A stretch of 64,000 bases of DNA, from the NCBI GenBank assembly GCA_014529385.2, contig CM043960.1:38727281-38791280 (forward strand), given 5' to 3'. Positions 55,801 through 64,000 of this stretch are shown piece by piece (the stretch's first letter is position 1; every line of letters begins with the position of its first letter). A program made the translations under genes and the position numbers. The notes beneath the pieces were generated by a model that did no database searches, had not been told where the DNA came from, and worked only from the letters and a program-made list of their open reading frames with translations. The DNA comes from Adiantum capillus-veneris. Taxonomy: Eukaryota > Streptophyta > Polypodiopsida > Polypodiales > Pteridaceae.

Positions 55801-56450
55801 ATGAAGGGGGACCATAAACATGTACTTATGATAGTGGACCACGTGCTAACCATTAAAAAAAAATCAACCCCTATGGAAAAGGAAATGGTTTGAAACAAGA
55901 TTGCAAGATGATACCATGAAATGGTGTGTGCACCGTAGCATCTCAAGATCGACCCAACATACTATCCAATTCCAAGAAGGCGATCCTGGGACAACTACTT
56001 CACATGGCAAAGCAGAAGGCCTTCGATACTCAACTACCCTATTATATCCAATCCGGCCAACAATATCTCTCCCATAGAGAATACCATGGTTCATACCTTA
56101 TAGGTGGTGATAAGAAAATGCGCAATGTCTCGAATCTCACTTGTCAGATGCTGGTCAAAATTGCAAAGATGATTATCACTTGCATCACATCATTTGAGGA
56201 CATCGAGGCAGTGGAACACCCGTGGTATATCTTTCTTAAAGGAACAAAAGGCATATGCTAGAATATGGAAACATAAGCTCCAAGTCGTAATGTCATCATG
56301 GGGGTGTTTGCCAAAGTCATGTTTTTGCCCTCACAATACCTGCAGACATTTGAAGAGGCATTCATGACAGGTTTTTTTGAGATGGATTCTACCATCTTCA
56401 ACCCCATGAAAAAGGATATTCCTGCCCGACACATTGCCTATTAGAGCACA
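52880..56450 (+). pseudogene. Large coiled-coil protein of copy C, heavily decayed
   Basis: Readable fragments in changing frames match copy A in the same order: an N-terminal piece ending KELWTLYQHREV (about 52970-53080), the KVLTRISYQALGM block (about 53740), a charged coiled coil (RLRKERQKKIAEEKKK, 54060-54240), a Pro-rich/acidic stretch (54280-54530), further coiled coil (54540-55450), and the C-terminal block (PIPRRRSW, then VMFLPSQYLQTFEEAF, about 55970-56380). Many stops and frameshifts show it is old. Confidence 0.55.
53207..53588 (+). repeat. ~191-bp tandem duplication inside the copy C ORF
   Basis: 53207-53397 and 53398-53588 are near-identical (e.g. both hold GAAACCATAATCTGGTACTG and AAAGTACAGAAGCCACCAAG). 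The unit is not a multiple of three (191 bp), so it breaks the frame. Confidence 0.85.
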
Positions 56451-56648
56451 TTATTGAATAATCCATTCAAGGATTGGCAGTCCAACCAGAGATAAGGCTC
56501 GAGTAGAAAAATCCAGATGTCTCACGAAGACACTAGAAAAGAGGACCTTTGATTACTAAAAACTCGAGCAAATCAACCTAAAGACTTGCTACTACCAGAG
56601 ACAAAGCCAAAGACGCATACAAAGCTTGCATGAGGGCGTACAAAGACT

Positions 56649-56661
56649 AGGAAGGGGGGAA
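56649..56661 (+). other. Polypurine tract of copy C
   Basis: AGGAAGGGGGGAA directly precedes TGTTGGCATA, the start of the 3' LTR, in the same position relative to the ORF as in copy A. Confidence 0.65.
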
Positions 56662-57480
56662 TGTTGGCATATAGAGCAGACGGGCGACCTCTTAGTTGAC
56701 CCCTTCATCATGGAGCCACAATTTTTTTATGTCTCATCATTATTTTTTCGGGAAACCTTGTAATAATATTTGATTTTAGCCAATGATCTCTGAGTCAGCC
56801 TATGTAAAATGTAAGGTGTAAAGGCTGAATTTGAGTCTAAACCTTGTAAATCCGGCCATTGGCCAAGAGAGCCCTAAGTACAAAGCCTAATTTTTGTAAG
56901 TGGGAAGAAGACATTATCATTATCAAGGTTTTTGAAAATTTGGAGCGTATGACTGAGAGCAGCTACTCTCTTGCACTTTGTAATCCATTTTTCTTGAGCT
57001 CTGGTAATCCAAATTTGATTTCGTTTATTGCATTGTGTTCCTTGTCTAGTGCTCTTCAATTAAAGTGTAATCATTGTCGATTTCATGGTTGTTCATTGAT
57101 GACCTATCTGTGAGATAAATCTGTTGTTTTGAGTGCATTAATGGTTGTTTTTTGATGTTTCGACCATAGGAGAGTGTTCCTAAACCATAGGGCGACCTTT
57201 CTAGTATGTTTTGTTGTAATTTTCAAGACCTTGATCATGATGGATTGTGATTTTGGTACCTTGTTGGATTGTGACCAAACTTGGTAGGATAGTGTCTCTA
57301 GGTGTCTTAGACCTTAACCTAAAGTTTTGGTGCATTTGAACTTCGTTTAAGTTTTGAAATGGTGTGACGATCGAGAGCGGTGAGATAGGACATAGGCAAT
57401 TTTCCACACTTGAGAGTGATAAATTAGCCAGTGCAAGAGATAGATTCATTCCGTAGGTTCAATTCTTGAGGTTGACACCC
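56662..57480 (+). repeat. 3' LTR of copy C (right end approximate)
   Basis: It starts TGTTGGCATA. It is AT-rich, with weak resemblance to copy A's LTR (GAAACCTTGTAATAA near 56753). The 3' end could not be fixed because no second copy is in the window. Confidence 0.4.
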
Positions 57481-57589
57481 TAAAAGTGTCTCCACCCGTG
57501 CCCCATTTAAGTCACTTCCTTGAGTATGAACATTATGTTAGTGCCAGATAGCTATGCTACATACCACTAACAACTTGCCAACCATGTTG

Positions 57590-58560
57590 GCCTACGGCAC
57601 ATTAGTTCTTCATCATCATCCTCACTTGAGTTTTTGACCTTCTTGTGCTCAGATGTCCCTTCCTCAATGATGTAAGCATAGCGTCTAGCTTTTTATCCAA
57701 GCTAGTACTAGGCCTTGGTGGTACCTTTCACTTCACCTCCCTTTAGGCTCAAGCCACATGATTTGTTCAAGTTTGCAAGTGGTAGGTTATTAGCCATCTC
57801 AAATACATAGTAAGCCAGTCTAGTGAGTGCTTCAACTCCACCAATGTAGTTTACTTTGTTAGGTTTCTTGGCTGATGACTTTACTAGGCTCTTATGCACA
57901 TATTCTACTAGGTTGGCCAATCTTTTGGTCCCCCTTTTCATTTGATGGAAATAATATTGGTGATGGCATGGATGGGGTTTGTGTACTTGATTGGTCAAGC
58001 TTGGATAAGTGTAGATGTTGGTAGATTCTCAAGGGCACATCCATTTTAGGCCTTATAACGTCAAAGAATGTGGTAGACGACCTCACTATTGTGAAGGTCT
58101 TGGTGGTTGTCCTCTCTTTTTCCTTAATAGCCTCTCCAATTCTTGGGAGCCTCAATACTTTTGACACCATCTCTTCTATGATTCCAAGTTCTATCTTCTA
58201 GTTTGAAGGTTGTGACTAGATCATTGGATCCTTTTATATCTACACTACAAGATAGTATCTCAAATTATATGTTCATTGTGACATTTTGAAGATCTTTTAG
58301 ACTTCTTTTTGCTTGGGTAAAGCATCCATCTCCTTTGGCACGATTGGAAACTCCACCAAGGTGCCTTGGGCATCTCTAAATTCTCCTTGGAAAATTGTGG
58401 TTGTATGCTCTCTGAGATAGTCCTTATCCAATCAATAAGCCATGGCCTACTTGATTGTGTTTCCATCCAACTGGAAGAGAGCTAAGTATTTGAGCTTGCT
58501 TCTTTTCTTCTTTTTAGGAGATGTCTCTCGGGTAGACATTGATCCTTTTGTGCATTGAAT
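57590..58560 (-). pseudogene. Minus-strand relic of the RT-less family protein (relic 2)
   Basis: Read leftward from about 58420: IFQGEFRDAQGTLVEFP, which matches IYQGVFKDTEG of copy A, then EALTRLAYYVFEM near 57830, which matches the LTRxxYxALGM block of copies A and C and of relic 1. A Ser/Glu-rich stretch follows near 57600-57640. Many stops and frameshifts. It is only the N-terminal third of the protein. Confidence 0.5.
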
Positions 58561-58563
58561 AAG

Positions 58564-58893
58564 TTAACACTAGAGAATGGAGTTCTCGTCCCAAGGATTG
58601 AGGATTTGGTTGATAAGCTACAAGGTTCTACTTACTTTGAATGAATAGACTCAAAAATGGCTATCATCAAATAAAAATCATATAGGAAGATCTTCACAAG
58701 ATAGACTTCAGGACAACTTTTGGGCTTTATGAATATCTTGTCATGCCTATTGGACTAGAAAATGGTCCAACTACATTTAATCAAATGATTGAATGTATCT
58801 TTCATGTACATAGGGCTTATGATGGAGTATTCTTTGATGATATCATAGTCTACTCTAAATCATTGTAAAAATGCAAAGAGCATCACAAGGCAA
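58564..58893 (+). pseudogene. Gypsy reverse transcriptase fragment
   Basis: Translated pieces read PRIEDLVDKLQGSTYF, FGLYEYLVMPIGLENGPTTF and VFFDDIIVYSKSL, i.e. RT motifs 3 to 5 including the catalytic FFDD, with at least two frameshifts. It is on the opposite strand to the relics on both sides. It is not close to the RTs of the chromovirus or OTA element in this window. Confidence 0.75.
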
Positions 58894-58939
58894 TGTTTCT
58901 TGGGAGGAGACTGTCATTGGGGATGTGATGGAATGGACA

Positions 58940-60300
58940 CATCGACACATCGATATGGTTTCTTCCTCATCCACACTTTTCCTCTTATTCTTCTCTAAGC
59001 CTCTTTTCTTAATTAGCCTCAAGCCATGCTTCATCTTCAGCCTTGAGCTTTACCATGCTTTCAACGACTACTTTTCATTGTTCTTTTGACTGCCATAAAA
59101 CTTCTTCTTCTTCCTTTCATGTTTACTTGCCTAATCTTCTTCTAGCATCTGTAGCTTCTTGTCTTCTCAAATCCTCTAGGGATTTTTTTGCAGCCTCTTT
59201 CCTCATAGCTTCAACAACAAATTTTTCTTTCTTTTTTCTAGCTACTTTTGGTGCTTGTATCTTCTCAATGGCAAGCCCTTTTCTCCTTTCGTAATGATAT
59301 TTCTCTTTATCAAGTTTGGCTTTCTTTTGGGTCACAATCTCTAGCACTCTAGTTTTTTGCCTCTTTGGCACTGCAAATGTTGTCTCCATCTTCTTCTTTG
59401 TCCCTTTTTCAAGCTTTGGTTGTAGAGAATCAACTTCTTCTTTATCATCAATTGACTCTTCTACATGTGTTCTATGGCGTGATTCTTCATATGCCAGAGA
59501 AGAGGACTATGTGTAATTTCCTAGCAAGTAAGGTCTTTGGTGGAAATACCTTTCTTTTTTCTTCTTCTTTTGGATTGAATGAAATTTATTTTGAGCAGGT
59601 ACTAAATTAGCATCCATGCCTAAAGCATGATATGCAATTCTAGTGAGTGCTACTCCGCCTTCAATATAATTCACCTTGTCCTTCTTCTTTGATGGCAGCT
59701 TGGTCAGGCTTTCATGTACACACTTTACAAAATTCACTTGTTATTGAGAGCCAACATTCAACTAATGGGTTATTGTGTAGGCTGCTCCATGATTGGGATT
59801 AGTATAACTTGTGGTCCATGTCTTTGAAAAGTTAAGGTGTCATTGGTAGAGCTTGAGATGTAGCTCTAAGTGCGGCTTTGCTAGATCCCCAAATGTGGCT
59901 AATGGCCCCGTTTCAATGAATGCCAAAGCACTAGACTTTGCCCTAGTCCTAATTGCTTCACCCATAGCTAGTATCTTCAATGTTGCAACTACTACTTCCT
60001 TTATTACTTGTACTTCAATCTTCTCATAATTGGCATCAGAGATCTGGGCAGTGCCAACTTCAATAAATGTTGACAAGAGCTCATGGGCTCTCTTACAATC
60101 GACGCCACATGGTGGTTACTTAAATTACTCTTGCAAGCCCATTCTCTGAAAATTTTCTTGACTTCTCTATCTTTCAATAAATCCTCAAACTCTTTTGGCA
60201 TCATAGGGATTTCTACTATTGTACCCTCTACATCTTTGAACTTTCCTTGAAATACAGTCATTGAACTGACCTATAGGTACTCCTTGTCAAGCTAGCATGT
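58940..60300 (-). pseudogene. Minus-strand relic of the RT-less family protein (relic 1)
   Basis: Read leftward: MTVFQGKFKDVEGTIVEIP near 60261, then GVALTRIAYHALGM near 59640, then a Lys/Glu/Arg-rich coiled coil (VARKKKEKFVVEAMRKEAAK) between 59390 and 58960. The order matches copy A, but the Pro-rich region is very short. Frameshifts and stops are frequent. It may be the same original insertion as relic 2 or a separate one; both contain the N-terminal block, so two insertions or a duplication are needed. Confidence 0.55.
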
Positions 60301-61786
60301 AGTGGCTTGTCTGATAAGTCTTCTTCAAGCTGGTAGGTCTAAAACTCTACCAATCTATCCTTGAGAGTCTTCTTTTTGGTTTACCCTTGCTTTTAGACAT
60401 GGTTCTTGCAAAAGATTAGATGCCAAAAATCTAGATTTCAGAAGTTAGCGCCTTTTTCATAGCAGAAACTTCCTTCATGGTTAAGCAATGAAAATCATTC
60501 AAAAATTCAACTTTTTAATGTAAAACATGTCTAAATGCCTAGGGTAACGCACACAATTAGTCAAAGCAAAATCTTGTAATTTTTTACTTTATACATGGAA
60601 AGTGCACTTGGCCACATGAGTTGGATGTTCTTGTGCCCCTAAATCTTTCTGTGTAGCCCCAATAAATTTGGAATCATAAAAGTTGGTGAAAGCCCCAAAT
60701 TTAGGCTTGTAGTTTAGAAAGGGATGTCTTTGCGGTAGGATGTGATTTTGGTGTCCAAATTAAACCAAACTTGATGAACAAGTGTATTCAACAATGATAA
60801 AACATATAGGGATGAAAATGGCCATCATATGAAGTATTGTTAACAATCACAGTGCTTAACATTTTTATGAACTTGTGATTTTTGCATTTGCACTTCATTG
60901 CCCATATCAAAACAAAGCCTCTATGAAGATTTGGAGTAATTTGGACCACTAAATGGTGAATGCATGCTGGGTCCATTTCAAAATGTGTATCACGTGAGTT
61001 TACCCGGAATTTTTAATTTCCAGTAGTTGCAAAATTACATTTAAAAGAGGGGTTTAAAAATAGAAAAGTGAAAAAAGTTACAGGTTTATGAATGAAGAGG
61101 GGTCATTTAATATATGGTCAAACATGTATGTAGATGGATTTTAAAAATACCTCTTAAACGCACTGATATAGAGGATTTTTGAAAGGTGGAAATTTGGCTT
61201 TAGAACTTGAAAACTAGCCATCTCACTTGATTCACTCGGTTTTGGTGACCCAAATGGTATGAAAATTGGTGAGCATGATGGCAAGACCCTATAGGAAAAA
61301 TATAAGATGAAAATTTTCTCCTCTATAATCAATAATTATAATATTGTGATATTTTACAATGCTCCAACATTTTATCAGACTTATCTCACACATTCCCGAC
61401 ATACTTAATAACATTTCTATACAATAAAAAGCTAACATGAAATTTGAAGTTGCCCCTATATGGAAAATTTGAGCTAGAAGAATTTGATTCCCCATTTTTT
61501 GCCCTCGTGCAGCATTTTTGTGACCAGAGCAACCCAATTGGTGTCAATATACATATTTCCATTTGGGAAAACCCTTTATGATGGTAAATACTAGTTTGAT
61601 CCAAGTGCAATATATTGCGATACTTTATAGTTCATTTTTGTTTTTGTTTTGGTTCATGCATGATACTACATGGACATGGACATCATTGTATATTGTTTTT
61701 CTGATTGGCTAACATGGCCTTTCAGAATCTATGCCAACAAAAATTCATGACGTTAAAATCTCACCAAAATCTACTTCTTCTTCTTC

Positions 61787-61838
<52 letters not shown>

Positions 61839-61955
61839 ACCATCCTCCAATGCTAGAGTAAATGTTCACAATTTTACACTAATTTCCTAAAATCTAAGGG
61901 TGGTCCTTTTCCTCTTGCTTCTAGCAACGATATAACTTAACGTTTGAGTGGTGTA
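60301..61955. other. AT-rich stretch without genes
   Basis: No supported ORF. On the minus strand this would be the upstream region of relic 1, where the family carries its palindrome array. Only one degenerate trace is seen (GGATGTCTTTGCGGTAGGATGT, split by mismatches, at 60722). A (CT)n run lies at about 61790-61837. Confidence 0.4.
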
Positions 61956-61960
61956 GAAAT

Positions 61961-62333
61961 TGTAAGGCTCGATTAGGGTGGAAAATAATTACTCGCATTC
62001 ATAATTAGGACAATACGTTAATGCACTAGTTTAAAATTGACGTAAGCAACCAATGTACAAAATAACGCAAAATAGCTAGATTAATAATATATGTACATCT
62101 TTGTACAATGAGTTATGTGTTTATGTAGCACTTAGGAGAGTGTAGCATCAAGCCACATGTTGGGCCACATGTCTTAATACATAGCAGAGGAGGTGGCACT
62201 CTTAAATAATAGGTAGTTTGGCACATTGGTAGTCATGCAAAGTGTAGAGTTGCTTCCCTCTAGAGTGCATGAGAGTAGCACCTTTAGGATAGTTCACATA
62301 GGCACAGGATGGAAATAGGTTTAAACCCTAACA
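61961..62333 (-). repeat. 3' LTR of the small LTR element
   Basis: 373 bp. The plus strand reads TGTAAGGCTCG...ACCCTAACA. Confidence 0.92.
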
Positions 62334-63354
62334 ATTGGCTCCTTAAACCTTATTTCATCCTAGGATTTCCTAAGATACATCATGCTTGGATCTTAATGGA
62401 TTCAACGGGTCATGGTTCATACAAGACTTCCTTAGCTAGATGCATGGGTTCACTTTTGGATGCATAAACGTGGTTCTCAAACTGGATACATCATGTTTTG
62501 CCCACATTCAGATACATCATGGAAGTGGCAAGGGGTGGTGTAGTATGTAGGCATTAATGGATCATCCTTAGCGTAATGTGATCTTTGTTCATCGAGCCAT
62601 AGTCCTTATGTTGGTTGTTGTTGCTGATGTTGTTCTTCTTCATTGGGCTGGTTTGTCGAGGATGTAGCCTCTAATGATGAAAAATACATGTACATACCAA
62701 ATTTGGTGCTCGTGTGTACGCTCTTCATGATGGGAAATCTTACCATATACATGCCATATAGGCAGTGTCTAAACTCGTGTACATGTGTGTAAAAGTCTTT
62801 GTGTATATGTAGTACACACACACAGATCTCTCACCATTTCTCTCTACCTCAGTTTTGTTGTAGCCCATTCAATCCAACTGAGGATGCAATCATCGAAATC
62901 ACTATCAACCTGCCTTTTGCTTAAGAGTCACTGACATGGACAAATTCGTCATCAAAAGTTGTACAAGCCTTGGCCACATTTTCTCTCGCCTCAAACCTCG
63001 CCACATTTTCTCTTGAGTCTTGCAGATCCTGCTGCCTAGTCAGCTTCAGGTCATCATCATCATTTGTGCTTGATACAAACCCTTTTTGCACTTCTTGTTG
63101 CCGCATCGACTAGAAACACCTACATCACCTATTGCTTGCTCTACGCCATCACATCATCATCAATCGTGAGTCCAGTTGAAGTCGTTGGCTCATGGTTATG
63201 TGTCAAGCGTATGAGGCACATACTTTACACTTAGCATGCGTGCAAGAAGACATCTAGCTTATTTTTAAAACTGACACCTCAAAAGTAAGATATTTACAAT
63301 GAGTAATAATACTAATAATAATTACAATGAGCCTCACAATGCTCTGATACCACT
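62334..63354 (-). other. Interior of the small LTR element
   Basis: No protein domain is recognised. Two short minus-strand ORFs (62606-62821, 62921-63106) are low-complexity (Gln/Glu runs, Asp run) and probably not genes. A purine-rich AAGGAGCC string lies next to the left LTR on the minus strand, a weak PPT. Confidence 0.6.
63341..63352 (-). other. Primer binding site, initiator-Met tRNA (small LTR element)
   Basis: The minus strand reads TGGTATCAGAGC, an exact plant iMet PBS, two bases from the LTR. Confidence 0.9.
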
Positions 63355-63728
63355 TGTAAGGCTCGATTAGGGCGAAAAATAATTACTCACATTCATAATT
63401 AGGACAATACATTAATGCACTAATTTAAAACTGATGTAATCAATCAATGTACAAAATAACACAAAATAGCTAGATTGATAATATATGTATATCTTTGTAC
63501 AATAAGTTATGTGCTTATATAACACTTAGGAGAGTGTAGCATCAAGCCATATGTTGGGCCACATGTCCTAATACATGGCATAGGAGGTGGCACTCTTAGA
63601 TAAGAGGTAGTGTGGCACATTGGTAGTCATGCAAAGTGTAGAGTTGCTTCCCACTAGAGTGCGTGAGAGTAGCACCTTTAGGGATAGTTCACATAGGCAT
63701 AGGATGGAAGTAGGTTTAAACCCTAACA
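63355..63728 (-). repeat. 5' LTR of the small LTR element
   Basis: 374 bp, homologous to 61961-62333 along its whole length, with scattered, mostly transition, differences. Confidence 0.92.
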
Positions 63729-63733
63729 GAAAT

Positions 63734-64000
63734 AAGCTAAGACACCTTTTGAAAACTGACATCCTCTTTATTAATTTTTGTTAGAAGTGTAAGAAATTAA
63801 GCTATTTTTATTGGGCTCTTCATTTTCTCCTCACTTGCATACAAGGTAAGACCTTGCTTTTAATATATTTATTACCTATTCAATTTATAGCACATTATTT
63901 CTAGCCCATTAAATTAATGCATGCATAATTGGAAAGAAATGTGTGAAGAAATGCTAGAATGAGCAATATATCATTTGCTCGAGAAGAGAGAGAGAGAGAG
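63734..64000. other. Right edge, nothing identified
   Basis: AT-rich sequence without an ORF. It ends in an AGAGAG run at the window edge. Confidence 0.5.

Larger units (their letters stand above)
51316..57480 (+). mobile_element. RT-less LTR element, copy C (older; 5' LTR missing)
   Basis: It contains tandem repeats with a second type of palindromic core (51553-52680), a decayed long ORF (52880-56450) homologous to copy A's, a PPT (56649-56661) and a 3' LTR from 56662 whose right end is not fixed. Its left end is cut by copy B. No RT or integrase motif was seen. Confidence 0.55.
61961..63728 (-). mobile_element. Small non-autonomous LTR element (TRIM-like), 1.77 kb
   Basis: Two 373/374-bp direct repeats (61961-62333, 63355-63728) with TG...CA ends flank a 1.02-kb interior. 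Perfect target duplications GAAAT are at 61956-61960 and 63729-63733. The PBS on the minus strand sets the orientation. No retroelement protein is encoded. The LTRs differ at several per cent of sites, so the insertion is older than the others. Confidence 0.92.

Noticed and set aside
58564-58893. The RT fragment as the missing pol of the RT-less family
   Set aside because: It lies on the opposite strand to the flanking relics, and nothing similar occurs in copies A or C.

Overview
The window is nuclear DNA from a land plant and consists almost entirely of nested transposable elements. Evidence for this is Ty3/gypsy elements of two plant lineages, a Ty1/copia element, a CACTA (En/Spm) DNA transposon with the plant-specific DUF4216/DUF4218 parts, priming sites for plant initiator-Met and Asp tRNAs, spliceable introns, and long CT/TA microsatellites. 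No rRNA, tRNA, CRISPR array, bacterial operon or intact host gene was seen. The species cannot be named. The divergent CACTA and OTA-type elements would suit a large non-flowering-plant genome (fern, lycophyte or conifer), but that is a weak inference.

Layout, left to right. 1-2640 holds the 3' part of an unassigned gypsy-like element whose last ORF carries W-x-P-K repeats. 2641-23521 is copy A of a reverse-transcriptase-less LTR element: ~285-bp tandem repeats centred on a perfect 20-bp palindrome, then a broken ~1,150-codon coiled-coil protein, a polypurine tract and a 934-bp 3' LTR. Inside it sits a 15.4-kb OTA-clade (Ogre/Tat/Athila-type) gypsy element at 3211-18588, with a partial second copy attached in tandem. 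Copy A itself interrupts the second gene of a minus-strand CACTA transposon (23522 to about 28100). Next comes a pyrimidine microsatellite block (28160-29079, resuming at 39706) split by a complete 10.6-kb minus-strand chromovirus (29080-39705, TSD CCTAT). A complete 5.55-kb copia element follows (41067-46618, TSD GATAT). 46640-48262 is a decayed, apparently spliced gene of unknown function.

From 48263 to about 60300 are further members of the RT-less family. B is a minus-strand LTR, PBS and palindrome array. C is a plus-strand copy with its own, different palindrome array, a decayed ORF and a polypurine tract. Two minus-strand ORF relics flank a scrap of gypsy reverse transcriptase. 61961-63728 is a small LTR element without coding capacity (TSD GAAAT).

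The autonomous elements (OTA gypsy, chromovirus, copia) each encode Gag, protease, reverse transcriptase/RNase H and integrase, but all carry stop codons, most of them at positions explicable by C-to-T change (CGA to TGA, CAG to TAG, CAA to TAA). The most unusual content is the RT-less family. At least five copies or relics are visible here, sharing a large protein with no recognised enzymatic domain. The two copies with a visible upstream region, A and C, each have a periodic palindrome array before the ORF. Copy B shares A's LTR type and palindrome, and its PBS resembles the plant tRNA-Asp type also used by the OTA element.
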